64,000 nt of DNA from Ornithodoros turicata (GCF_037126465.1 NC_088204.1:78801807-78865806), one strand, 5' to 3'. Counted from the first letter of the stretch, positions 1-9,510 are shown. Numbers and translations: made by a program. The notes: generated by a model not told the origin, from the letters alone.

Positions 1-645
1 CGATATAGACTTACCCGATACATTTGTTTTTGTTTTGTTTCCGCAAGTTAAAGGTAATCTTCGACACATGAGGTGGCGCTGTGCTCTTTCACTTTCTCAC
101 ACTGGGGGTTGAAGGGAAGACGCTTCTTCGAAGATACGCAATGAATAAAATAAAGAAAAAATGGTGTTCCTTCACGAATTTTTCGCGAACGATCTATCGA
201 ACGGAGTTTTTTTTTTTTTTCTGGAAACGGATTTGGTATCTGGTGACCAAAGAAGTCAGATGTTCTCATTGGAACAACTTCGTAGCTTCTATAATTAAAA
301 AGTTAATTATTGAATGTTCATTAAGACATTGCCTTAGAAGTCTGCAAATGCCCTCCTAGGGAGTGTCCTTAAGCACGTGCTATATCGCAATTGATTTCAT
401 ATCGGAAAAAGTGATAGATATATTTTTAAAAAGATATGGCTGGGACACCCTGTATAGTTGTATGAACCGCATTCATGATGTAGTCGTGCACCGCTCGGAG
501 CTCTTAAAACTTCCAACATTATCTTGCCATGTTTACCTGATGCAATTTGCATAAAACGCCTATGTTCCGTGTACACACTCAGGAAATACAGATTTGCATC
601 GCATAGTTTTAGTCCAACTCGTAATCTCTGGAACCGGAGCATTGT
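1..645. other. No gene recognised
   Basis: AT-rich sequence with only short open frames and no recognisable domain. At 439-455 there is a terminus reading TGGGACACCCTGTATAG, the reverse of the CAGGGTGTCCC end seen on elements at 9.2, 13.1 and 17.4 kb. It may be the right end of a related DNA transposon whose left end lies outside or is lost. Nothing else could be supported. Confidence 0.4.
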
Positions 646-1295
646 GGTACTGGTCAGCTATTCAGACATTTTTCCTATGCAGAAACTGCTCAAACTATAG
701 GTGTCATATAATTACACGAGCTTAAGTCAAAAGTTTTCTGTCTTTTTCATCCTTTTCAAATTATGGGTTAAAACTATTGGTGCCATTAAATTACATGAGG
801 TCGTGATGTCGAATACACTACCGTAAACCCTCGTTATTATGACCATTGCCGTTCCCAAAAATTTTTGTCATAATGCGGAATTGTCATATTAACGGGGGGG
901 GGGGGATTTGCAGCGGTTTCACTGCATTGCTCCCAGGAGTATGGTCGTAAAGAGCGTATGTCAGATTATTGGGGGTCATATTAACGAGGGTTCACTGTAT
1001 ATGCAGACCGCAAAGACACCATCAGTCTTCCGCATAGAACAGGAAAAGTCTCAATTTTTGTGTAGCGCGAAGTCAGCGGCAATCTTTTTTCGTTAGCGCG
1101 ACGAGCTCTTGGAACATTTCCAACTTTCACGTTCAAGCGCTCGCTCGGCTTGGGCGAAGTGAAGTAAAGAAATCTGCACGAAAAATGGCTTTAGTGCCTT
1201 CTGACGGACTGCGTTGCTGCATAGTTCAGCTATGTTGGGCAAAAGGGCAAGCGGAAATTTGTGTCCAGATTTGTTTCAGTACAACTGCTACTTAA
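646..1295 (+). repeat. Dispersed repeat B, copy 1 (interrupted by a MITE)
   Basis: This stretch is a direct repeat of 12309-12774. Both copies share the opening around GGTACTGGTCA and the closing AACTGCTACTTAA, with long similar blocks between them. Copy 1 carries an extra ~180 bp (821-997) that is missing from the second copy. No coding capacity was recognised. The right edge coincides with the left edge of the large segmental duplication. Confidence 0.75.
821..997. mobile_element. Pogo-like MITE with TA target duplication
   Basis: The ends form an imperfect inverted repeat of about 23 bp (20 matches by eye), CCGTAAACCCTCG on the left and the complement of CAGTGAACCCTCG on the right. TA lies on both sides (819-820, 998-999). 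The paralogous repeat at about 12486-12495 has the uninterrupted site. CAGT ends with TA duplication fit the pogo/Tigger group of Tc1/mariner elements. Non-coding, with a G-run inside. Confidence 0.8.
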
Positions 1296-2498
1296 CGTCC
1301 GATTTCCTTCAAGCTCGTCACCTTGAAGGATTGATTAACCGGGTGGGAAAGCCTAAGCAAGGAACTTTTGCTTGTCTGGGGACAGCACAGTGATCTGTGC
1401 ATATTACTATAGTCGGTCTTCGGCATGACGGCACCCTCAACGAAAGCAAAAACAAACAAAAAAAAGACATGGGGTTGGGGTAAAAGTTCACTCTTTGTAC
1501 GTGTGTTTGACCCCTGCGTGCGCTGCCCAATAGGGGTGCGGAAAAAAATTGCGCAACCTGTAGGACCAAAATAAGCAAACATTCTATTGCATATCCTGAA
1601 AGAGCTATGTCTAAGCTATGCTAGTACAAAATACCGGAAAATTTGAAGACGTGCTTTTTGGGTAAAAACTGCCGCGAAAATGAGAATTTTCCCCTACCTT
1701 TCCGTGTTGACGGTATTGTTACGGGATAATGGCTGAAGATAAAGCAATGTATTTAACGTCAAACAAAAAGAGCAAAGAATTATCTTTCTGCTCATGCGAA
1801 GAACATCACAGTCGGAGGTCCAGGGTCTCGACCATGACCTTCCAAGTGTGCGGTAAAAAGGGTCTCTGTTGCGTTTTCGGGATATTTTTTTTTGTATACT
1901 TTTCTTTTGCCCAGATAAATTTAATAGCCCACGATGGAACGTGCACCGTGTTGATCCAGGAACATGGAATTGTCGCAGGTGACCTAAGACGCGCGCAAGA
2001 AGCTGACAACCCAACAACTTCGTCGGCTCGCAGGAACTGAAAAAAACGGCTCCTGCAGTTCGCTTTTATTTAGTCAGCTTACGAAGAAGAGAAAAAACCA
2101 AAACTATGTACATGGTTGACAACGTGCAACCAACACACCGCCCACTCTGTCAGCAAAAAACATTTCGTTCAAATGGGACATCTCGTTCAAGAGATGCAAG
2201 GTCACAAAGTTGAAAAAATTTAAGCCGCGAAATTGCGCCGGTTGCTTCGAAGAGCCGTGGACGGAGAAGAAAACATCGCGGAGCCCTGCGGTCAGGCACC
2301 TTTTGCATCTCTTTGTGGGTGTGATAACATATATTTTTTTTTCGAGGGAAATAAAAAATGTGACCGGCGGGCATCATTCGATTTTAAATGAAACTACTCA
2401 ATGGCGGTACGAATGATGTCCCATAGTATGTCATTCGGACAATCCAGGATATCTTATGGACATCTGACTGTCCCGTTAGTGGCGTCATATAGACGTCC

Positions 2499-2966
2499 TT
2501 AGGACGTGCCTTGGTTCTCTGGGAGGGTAAGACTCCAACGTAGAAGACGGCCATTTTTGTCACACGTTCGTTGCAACAACTGTAACGGGCAATGATCTGT
2601 CTCGAAAGTGAATTTGGTGCCGTAGAGATAGCAAATCAGCTTCTGCGCCGCCCAGACCAAGCAGGCACATTCCTTCTCGAACGCGCTGTGTGCTTGCTCT
2701 CTAACGCTCAGCTTTCTCTTGGTTGCTGTTGAGCTGTAGGTTACTGCCAGGATGTTCAAGTCATCCCTTTCACTCTCTTCAACGGCCTCTACTTGTTTCT
2801 TGCAGGGGCAGCACACTGCGAAGTGCCCGTACTCGCAGCACGCCCTGCAGGTTCTTCCCTCTGCTGGGCAAGTGTTCCCGCCAGGGGCGCAGTCAGACCT
2901 CCACGGTAGGGGGGGCTCGATACAACCCCCCCTCCCACGCCGCTGATACTGGGTACGCATACACAC
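2499..2966 (-). pseudogene. Ty3/gypsy-like relic: zinc knuckle joined to RNase H
   Basis: An open frame of 155 codons. An apparent CCHC zinc knuckle (CRACCEYGHFAVCC) typical of Gag lies only about 30 residues upstream of a retrotransposon RNase H segment (KECACLVWAAQKLICYLYGT, then FETDHCPLQLLQRT). In an intact element, protease and the whole reverse transcriptase would lie between. This looks like an internally deleted derivative, non-functional as a polymerase. The frame has stayed open in both copies of the duplication. No LTRs were found next to it. Confidence 0.65.
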
Positions 2967-3630
2967 TACTTGTCCTTGTGCAAACGGCGAGGTGAGAAAT
3001 GAAATTACAGAATATTTGAACGTTTAAAAATTGCAGAATATTTGGACGTTTAATAATGCGTTTACATATGGGGTGTCATGAGCACTAAGGCTACCTCACG
3101 AGTTTTGAAGAGGCTCGAAAGACTCACATAGTTTCAAGAGTACTCAGATAGACGCCGGTAACTCGAAGAACTTTTGCGATCGTCACGCTGGCACGTCGCG
3201 CACGAAGGAACTATGCCAATACCCTCCCCGAGGGGAGGCATCGCTCAACTGCTCTCCCTAGCAGATAACGGTGATGCGATGGTACTCTCTCGGAACAGGT
3301 GGCGCAGCGTGGCCTTACATTGGAGACTCTATGGCATAGTCCCTTCGTGCGATCCATCCGATAGGGGACTCATCATAGGGGTCCCATCGCTGATAGGGGA
3401 CTTCTCAAACCACCGGCTGGAGGTTTAGGTTTTTGACATCCGTGTTCCGAACAGTGCAACCCTAACTCTAACTCTACTTATAGCCTTCACTTGCGCAGGC
3501 ATTGTTGCGGAGACTAGCTCTACATGGAGATGTGATTGCCGAACAGCCATATTCCTACCACAACATGCTCCTTGACGAACTTATCGGCAACAGTGTCGCT
3601 GCAAGGGTGGTGAGACGTCCGCTCAGTAAC
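2967..3630 (+). other. 5' flank of SMB gene copy 1
   Basis: No gene was recognised. The stretch has short internal direct repeats around GATAGGGGACT (3358-3400) and a small CTAACT run near 3461-3475. The frame of the SMB protein is open back to a stop at 3481, but no upstream in-frame ATG makes a better start than 3631. A CAG before 3499 could be a splice acceptor, but it is not conserved in copy 2. Confidence 0.4.
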
Positions 3631-5031
3631 ATGCACACCAAGCGAGCAAGGACCATCGAAGCTTTCGTCATCTTCCTGGTGTGTGTCACTGCTTCATTCG
3701 GCTCTGATCTCCAGGCAGCGGTTCGTGAAGAAGCGTCCAATATGCTCGGCGAATCTCCCTTCTTCACCTGCGAGCAACCTGAAGGTACCTCTCGTAAACC
3801 GATCTGTTCTTGCGACCCATCTTGCAATCGCTACGGTGACTGTTGCATCGACATTGCTAAAGATGTACCACGTGAACGTTATGTCTGTGCGGAGCTACCA
3901 GGTCATGGACGGTCCGTTTGGGTGAAAGCATCGTGTACAGTAGGACGGGTTTCACGGAGGGCGAAAAAGATGTGCGAGGAACAACCTACAGGCGATTTCC
4001 CTAAGTCCTCGTACCAGTTCACAATCGACATTCCTTCCTTTCACAAGCCGTCAAGGGTCCTATATCGAAATATTCATTGTGTTGAGTGTAACGGCGGGCG
4101 CTATCAGGAGACTTACGGGTGGGCCGGTAACTTTGATTGGCTCGGACTGTCGCCACGAAACGTAAGTGCCAGTAGCCAACTGGAAAAGTTTGTGTATAAC
4201 GCCAAACGACGCGTTTATTGGATGAAGCACGCGGGTATTATCTATAATGCTACGTTTCAAAGTGCTGTATTTGGGTGGAAGAATTTTACTCAGGTGTTCA
4301 ACACGACGGAGTGCTCTCCCGCTTTGGATATATGTCCCGAAGAAAGCGACCGTGTGCTCGCTCGGAAGTGTGCACTGTACGCTGCCTATTATACCCCAAA
4401 CAATACGGTACGAGTGACTTACAAGAACTACCATTGCGCCCTCTGTAATGGAGTGTCCCGTACAACGGTTGAGGAAGACGGCGAGCGAGCGAGATATATC
4501 CACGCGTTGGTTACTCCTTCTCTTGGAAAACCCGCTTCAGACATCTCCTCGTCCCAGCTCGACCCGCGGACACATCATACGGGGTGTGGTCAAGGTCAAA
4601 TAAGGCTGCCAGGACTGAACTCTTGTCGAGCTTTCGGCTGTAGACGGGGAACAGTGAAAGGCATCGACGGTTGTCGACGTACTGACGGTACCCATAGCTG
4701 CCCCTGGCTCCTGTTTGAAGAACATCAGGTCACCATCCTCCCGAATCGCACCCTGTATTTCAACTTCCAATGCGAAACTGTGAGTTCCAATGAGTACGAA
4801 ATAGACAGCTGGACGGGGCATATCCTCGTGTGTGTCCGATATATTGTACCTGTGCTGCCTGATCAAACAAAATTTACACCGAATACCTTGTCAACGGAAC
4901 CAACACTTAGTCCTAACTACTGCGACCATCGGATCACTGCGACTCTAGTGATAGCTTGTGTAGCGCTGACCCTCGTCATCATACAACTTCTCGTGCGGCG
5001 TTTCCGGGTTTTTGTTAGGGGCTATATCTGA
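3631..5031 (+). CDS. SMB-domain cysteine-rich protein with single C-terminal membrane helix, copy 1
   Basis: Intronless frame, 466 aa from the chosen ATG. This start gives a signal peptide: basic HTKRAR, then a hydrophobic stretch to about residue 24 (ASFG). An in-frame ATG at 3565 would add 22 residues and bury the signal. Residues 47-86 form an SMB-like domain with the core CDPSCNRYGDCC. Two Cys modules follow, each ending in a Y-[RK]-N-x-HC-x2-CNG motif (149-155 and 268-274), then more Cys pairs. About six N-glycosylation sequons (177, 206, 218, 224, 257, 372) support an extracellular location. Residues 435-455 are a membrane helix, followed by a basic tail of 11 residues. From family knowledge, the HCALCNG-type motif resembles ectodomains of some invertebrate seven-helix receptors; here only one helix remains. 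Ligand and function are unknown. The copy at 21840 is roughly 90% identical by eye. Confidence 0.75.
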   Translation: MHTKRARTIEAFVIFLVCVTASFGSDLQAAVREEASNMLGESPFFTCEQPEGTSRKPICSCDPSCNRYGDCCIDIAKDVPRERYVCAELPGHGRSVWVKASCTVGRVSRRAKKMCEEQPTGDFPKSSYQFTIDIPSFHKPSRVLYRNIHCVECNGGRYQETYGWAGNFDWLGLSPRNVSASSQLEKFVYNAKRRVYWMKHAGIIYNATFQSAVFGWKNFTQVFNTTECSPALDICPEESDRVLARKCALYAAYYTPNNTVRVTYKNYHCALCNGVSRTTVEEDGERARYIHALVTPSLGKPASDISSSQLDPRTHHTGCGQGQIRLPGLNSCRAFGCRRGTVKGIDGCRRTDGTHSCPWLLFEEHQVTILPNRTLYFNFQCETVSSNEYEIDSWTGHILVCVRYIVPVLPDQTKFTPNTLSTEPTLSPNYCDHRITATLVIACVALTLVIIQLLVRRFRVFVRGYI

Positions 5032-5034
5032 AAT

Positions 5035-5211
5035 GTATCCATATAATGTAACGGTTGTTCCTGTACAAACACAATCTATATTGAATACCTGCTCACCGGA
5101 AGCAAGACTTAGTCCAAACTGCGACGACCCGCGGTTCAGGGTGCGTCTAGTCTAGTCAGCGTCGTTGTCATCGTCATCTTCGCATTTCGTTTGGCAGAGC
5201 AGCGGAGATGA
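5035..5211 (+). pseudogene. Decayed second copy of the gene's own 3' end
   Basis: Just past the stop codon the sequence repeats, in diverged form, the end of the gene: a TVVPVQTQ...SPEARLSPNCDD stretch matches IVPVLPDQT...TEPTLSPNYCDH. After one frame change a valine-rich hydrophobic run (VVVIVIFAFRLAEQRR, then stop) matches the membrane helix and tail. This is a tandem partial duplication of the membrane-anchor segment, now frameshifted. It is also present in duplication copy 2, so it predates the segmental duplication. A role as an alternative 3' exon is possible but unsupported. Confidence 0.6.
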
Positions 5212-5229
5212 ACGGTATTTGTTTGCTTC

Positions 5230-5532
5230 TGCACGTGGAACTATCGCCCCTGCGACGACCTACTAGATTATAACGACCACGTCATAATCGGCAACCCCTG
5301 TGAGGAGCCCGTCCGCATGATCCGCTAGGTTCGCTACTCATCGGCCCGCGACATCTGCATCATGATTGGACAATGGAAATTTGAATTTTGAAGGCGCAGA
5401 CGAGGACGTACGACTGTCTTAGCAGACGACAGCAACAGCTCCCATGAAAAAGCGTATAGAATGATGTTGATAATCAACTTTAGAAAGAAGCATCTCCTGT
5501 GGGACATCCACCGCTTGTGCAAAAATACTAAG
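5230..5532 (+). pseudogene. Broken conserved exon ending in a splice donor (copy 1)
   Basis: One frame reads as protein-like sequence broken by two stops: CTWNYRPCDDLLDYNDHVII, then VRYSSARDICIMIGQWKFEF, then an Arg-rich segment ending HRLCKNTK directly before GTAAGC. The same amino acids recur in copy 2 at 23714-23932 despite base changes, and the last part recurs at 54492-54527 (HRLYRNLK before GTAAGC). The family was not recognised. The conserved reading with in-frame stops points to a pseudogene exon that travelled with a repeat. Confidence 0.4.
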
Positions 5533-6153
5533 GTAAGCTGAAATACAAAGTATTGCAGAAGTTGTGTAGGCTAATAACTGGGCCGTTGAGTAGCGCCAGA
5601 CAGCGGAGACAGTGAGCTATACCGTGGGACGTTGTTGTCTTACTGGGTCTGTACGCTATGTGGGTTGCCCGTCGCATTTATGGTCGTAACGACCCTCCTG
5701 TTGGACCTTGGCGCTTCTTCAGGCGGTACGCTACCTCATCCTGTAAGTTCATCCTCTCAAGCACGGGATGCGACGTACAATCTCCTTGGTATCGTGTTAA
5801 TTATTAGTCCAACTGACTATTGAATGCGGTCAGTACAGCTGTTGGCAGCAAATGGCAAGAATTGTAATGTAGTTTTATTTCAACTGTAACATGGGTTGAA
5901 AGCCTCTGTGTACGGCTGTCTAAGTTGTTGGTTAGGTTACGGCTCATATGCACGCTCGAACTTATGATTTGTCTTCTGCTGAGCTTCTATGTTTGTGTGT
6001 ATATATTTCATCTCTACATTTAAGCCTCTATAAAGGGACTTGTATAAAGTTGTAGATAATTCGTCTTCACCCATGAAATGGACGCCATCAACACTCATTC
6101 TTATATCTGTATTCTGTATTGAATTGTGTTTTGTGTTTGTGTCTACATGGCTC

Positions 6154-6178
6154 AATAAAAAGCTTTGTGAAAAAAAAA
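6154..6178 (+). other. AATAAA followed by A-tract
   Basis: An AATAAA hexamer is followed after about 10 bases by a run of nine A, repeated in copy 2 at 24890-24915. It could be the polyadenylation point of a transcript or the retroposed 3' end of an older insertion. With an intronless gene upstream, it leaves open whether the SMB gene arose by retroposition. Confidence 0.35.
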
Positions 6179-6181
6179 GTG

Positions 6182-6310
6182 TTAGCTTACCTCAGTTGGT
6201 AGAGCCCTCAGTTGGTAGAGCCCTGAACCGTTAATCCAGAAGATGTGGGTTCGAGTCCTACAGCTGGCTAACCTTCTCAGTGACTTCCATCTTTCATCGT
6301 TCGTCAGTAC
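6182..6310 (+). mobile_element. tRNA-derived SINE-like repeat, family 2 (with duplicated A box)
   Basis: The sequence folds like a tRNA: a D arm GCTCAATTGGTAGAGC in the copy at 24.9 kb, an anticodon-loop position reading GTT (Asn-like), a B box GGGTTCGAGTCC, and the acceptor side AGCTGGC. In this copy about 18 bp around the A box are doubled (CTCAGTTGGTAGAGCC twice), so it cannot be a working tRNA. The tail (CTTTTCAGTGACTTTCATC-like) is shared with fragments at 33.1, 53.3 and 57.8 kb, which marks it as a dispersed family. Confidence 0.65.
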
Positions 6311-6384
6311 ATTATGTCACCATATTTCTTGCAATGTGTTCCGTTTTGTCCTTCCGCGACAGCATCGAGGTATCCGAAATTATA

Positions 6385-6686
6385 CACTCTACGAAAAAAA
6401 AGAAACGGTAGAATTTCCTACCCAGAGTTGCAGCAGGACAACACTTCTACCATTTCTTGCCAATCCACACGAGACATCTCCCCCGCGGGTATAAGCGGCG
6501 GCGTCCCTTTCCCTTGCTCCTCTCTCTCACGTTTGCTCTAAAAGAAAATGGTAGAATTTCCTACTCATGCTGGTAGAACGACAGATTCTACTCTGGAGTT
6601 ATACCCAAAAGGTAAAACTGGTTGGAGTAGAAATGTGGTAGCTCTACCGAAATGGGTAGAAAATCATATCTTTTTTTCTTAGAGTG
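6385..6686. mobile_element. MITE family 1, TA-flanked, CACTCTA ends (copy 1)
   Basis: Inverted ends start CACTCTACGAAAAAAAA and finish with the complement of CACTCTAAGAAAAAAA, flanked by TA on both sides (6383-6384, 6687-6688). The interior holds repeated GGTAGAA / TTCTACC boxes and is non-coding. The counterpart in copy 2 is 25598-25928. TA duplications fit a Tc1/mariner-type mobiliser. Confidence 0.7.
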
Positions 6687-6898
6687 TACCAACATCCTTC
6701 CGGCGGTGTTTACGCGTCATTCGAAACGTGTGAATTTTGCGCATGGGATGCGGATGGCATGTTTTGCTCAGCGGCTCGGATGCGGACGTAAAGTGTTTTG
6801 TATAAGTGCGGACGCGGTCGGATGCGGATAACCAGTGCGCGGATGTGTGTCGGATGCGGGTGCCAAAAACCTCATCAGGGCAGGGCTCGGATCGGCAA

Positions 6899-7132
6899 CT
6901 TAAAAATAAACTTCACCACATAGCACGCTCCTAGCCAACCATCACCCCGAATGACAACGTTCTCGCCCCTGATTTGTTGAAAACGGGAGGAGGAGCCTAT
7001 TTTGTGGCCATTATGCACGGCACAAAATAGGCTCCTCCTCCCGTTTTCAACAAATCTGGGGCGAGAACGTTGTCATTCGGGGTGATGGTTGGCTAGGAGC
7101 TTGCTATGTGGTGAAGTTCATTTTTAAGAGTG
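6899..7132. mobile_element. Palindromic foldback MITE (subfamily with AGGAGGAGCC core), copy a
   Basis: Two arms of about 110 bp are near-perfect reverse complements around a short loop near 7015. The outer ends follow the family pattern TA|CACTCTTAAAAATGAAC, but the left end is truncated and starts at TTAAAAATAAAC. The arms match each other better than they match sister elements, which suggests repair or gene conversion within the hairpin. It sits where copy 2 has four such elements. Confidence 0.8.
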
Positions 7133-7889
7133 TATTGACCGGACAAGGCCCTTAGTCCTAACGCACTTCTCTCGTATTTACCGCTAAATCGTTTCCTTTC
7201 CAGGTTTCTTGCGCAATAAATAAATTGTATAGCGTATAGAAAAATATCCATCCAATCCATCCTTCATCCAATGTCGCATTCATAGGCGGACGCTCTCAGT
7301 AGTACACAATATTGCCACAGTGACGGTAAAATGAAGAGAGTAAAAAAATAAAAATAAAAAATCATACGGCTGTCATCCTCGTGCTATGGTGGAGTATAAG
7401 AGTGCGTGGAGTCTATGTTATGTAGGTCTCATGTCTTGATATTGTGTAGATAGGTAATGTCACGAGTAGGCAAGCGAGTGATGCACCCTCGATATCCAAT
7501 ACTGCGCTTTGTTTCCATGCTCGCGTGTTGTATTTAGAGTATTACAGCGAATGGAGTCATTAAAATACAAAGAGGAAATGAAAAGTCACTGAAGTGTCAT
7601 CGTACAACAGTAATAGCCACTACACGTATTCAATACCGATGATAATTTTCGTTCCCGTTTCTGGAGCATTTTAGTCGCACTTCGATGCTCTCAGGAACAA
7701 AATTGGCTCGCTACAAAACCAAGACGTTCACTTTAGGTACCAAACATTGTCCCCCCGTAATTGTGAAACTGCAGTGGAAAATTACCTAAAGCGGATATAT
7801 TTTGATGTATAAGACTGTGAAATCACGATGGAACGCGAATTCTACTTCTGTCCCATTGAAACAAAATACAGAAACCGACACCGGTTTCT

Positions 7890-8673
7890 AGATAGTAGTA
7901 GATAATGGAACAGGGCAGAACATCGACGGTGGCGATTAGACACCGAACATGAAAACTCAACTTGGTTTTCAGTAGATTTGGAGATAACGCTACACAAGTG
8001 CTCCGCGCTCTGAGTACATTTTTAATTGCTAAGTGAAGATGAAGCAATACTTAGATCAAGGTAATCATGGACCTCACGCACGCGGACCGCATGTGCATTG
8101 CTCGCGGTCAGCAAAGTCTGTCCTCCGAGGGCCCTTGACCACTAAATAGAATAAAGCTGACCTCCCCCCCCCCACACACACACACACCTACCAATAATGA
8201 AGAATGAAACCAGGTTTTCCGGCATTGTTTTTAGCCTTGCTCGGTGTAGCGCTCAAGCTACCGATGTTAGGATGTATAACCACATTTGAGCAGTTCTTGT
8301 GACTCGTGAACCTCCGTAGTTATAGCGACCTGTCCTGCGCGTGCATTTTGGTAAACTACACCGTAAATAATGATAACGATAATTAAGAAGCATAATAGTG
8401 AACGGGGGGAGTATGTTTATTGAAAAAAAAACGCCAGTAAAGGTTAGTCATGCATAGACCGCCTTGCTATTCCTTTCATAAAAAGAAAACGAAGAGAAAG
8501 AAAGAAAACGTAGAAAAAGGAAAGAAAACGAAAAGCATAAGAAAGGATAAAGACATTTACGACTGAAGCTACCAATTTTTGTGTCTTGCTTCTTTTTCTT
8601 CGTGATATGAAAGCACACACCAAAGTTTATCGCTCCTACGTCCCAGGCCCGTGAGTGAGTTCAACATGATGGC

Positions 8674-8704
<31 letters not shown>

Positions 8705-9063
8705 ACTGAATTGCAAGAAGTAGGAACGAAGCATACGATAAATTAAATATACACGAAGGCAGCTGACATAATAATAAAATGAAAATTGCGATATATTAGA
8801 GAGGCAGGTATATTTTAGAGTCACTAGAATGGAGCACGAGGTAAATTAAATATACAGGTAGATTACGCAAATAGTAAAGTCAAGCAGGTGAGTTTGTTTC
8901 ACTCGTAACAAGTTCTCAAACCTGAAGAAGTGCAGCCTACTGAACGAAAGTCTCGTTTTTAATTTGTATATGGTAAACCGTCTTTGCGTTATATTTGATT
9001 CTTTATCGCGGGAAAATTGCACGTTCTTTATGTTAAAGTGCACCTTACGTTTGAGAGGCACAC
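7890..9063. other. No gene; simple-sequence tracts
   Basis: Nothing coding was recognised. There is a C-run next to a CA repeat near 8162-8188, a purine-rich AAAGAAAACG-type tract at about 8478-8540 and a long G-run at 8674-8700. The apparent proline-rich frame opposite the G-run is an artefact of that run. Confidence 0.5.
8674..8700 (+). repeat. (G)27 mononucleotide run
   Basis: There are 27 consecutive G. Shorter G-runs lie near 892-905 and 30739-30752. Such runs are prone to length errors in sequencing. Confidence 0.95.
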
Positions 9064-9237
9064 AAGGCAACAGAAGCGGAAACGATGATGTCATTGTCTC
9101 GCAACGCCGTGTAGCTTATAAAAGCGCAGACCGGCAGCCCAAGCTGTATTGTCAGAGCTGCTCCCGTTGGCGGAGATCTTGAAAGTGAGTAAACCCTTGT
9201 ATGTCGCATTGATTTAAGCGTTGCGCGGCTAGTATAC
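9064..9237 (+). promoter_or_regulatory. TATA/initiator/5'-exon unit E, copy 1
   Basis: TATAAAAG at 9117-9124 is followed about 35 bp later by TCAGAG (9152-9157), the spacing of a TATA box and an arthropod TCA initiator. About 30 bp further, AAA|GTGAGT at 9185 reads as a splice donor. A TGATGTCAT-like CRE/AP-1 site lies upstream (about 9087-9095). The same unit recurs at 9511 and 9841. It could be a core promoter with a 5' untranslated exon, or the U3/R part of an LTR. No LTR ends were found. Confidence 0.45.
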
Positions 9238-9485
9238 AGGGTGTCCCAGAAAACGTGTCATTGAATTATAATAAAAAACTACGCCACCTAGAATCATGCG
9301 GTCAACAGCATTTGTTCTTATTAGGTTTTTGCCACCTCCTAATGTGAATGTCATGTACTCCAAGTTTAATTATGTAAATATTTGCGAACTGAACTCGGAA
9401 ATTTGCCAAGTAAAGGTCACTTTTTTACCCTACCAACATGAAGAGCGTGCCGAATTCACTCAAATTCATGATAATTCACAGTGAT
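9236..9485 (+). mobile_element. Terminal part of a CAGGGTGTCCC-type DNA element
   Basis: This is about 250 bp homologous to both long terminal inverted repeats of the element at 13148-17455. It starts TA|CAGGGTGTCCC and includes the shared block AATCATGCGGTCAAC. Only one end is present, so it is a solo end or a truncated copy. It lies between copies 1 and 2 of unit E. Confidence 0.7.
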
Positions 9486-9510
9486 ACTCACGAGCTATGA
9501 GGCTGACAAT

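Larger units (their letters stand above)
1294..7889 (+). repeat. Segmental duplication, copy 1
   Basis: About 6.6 kb recurs in the same orientation at 19722-28274. It contains a shared 1.2-kb block (unit A), a retroelement relic, the SMB gene, its decayed 3' duplicate, a tRNA-like SINE, a MITE and a palindromic MITE. The left break is at ACGTCCGA; the right break is just after ACCGGTTTCT, inside what is a hairpin in copy 2. Copy 1 lacks the solo LTR, about 480 bp at 24.0-24.5 kb, about 500 bp at 25.06-25.56 kb and the extra palindromic MITEs. A 22-bp tandem doubling at 3005-3052 is private to copy 1. Confidence 0.9.

Noticed and set aside
3455..3480. Interstitial telomere repeat
   Set aside because: Only a few CTAACT words; not a TTAGG array.
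3502..3630. Longer SMB protein starting at a TTG (43 extra residues)
   Set aside because: Eukaryotic initiation at TTG is unlikely and it would bury the signal peptide; the ATG at 3631 is better.
3555..4866. Antisense open frames across the SMB genes
   Set aside because: Shadows of a real coding strand, with no signal peptide, domain or separate conservation.
6182..6271. Functional tRNA gene (Asn-like, GTT)
   Set aside because: The A-box region is duplicated, the acceptor stem is degraded, and the same sequence is a dispersed repeat.
8636..8824. Proline-rich small protein on the minus strand
   Set aside because: Produced by the G27 run; no other support.
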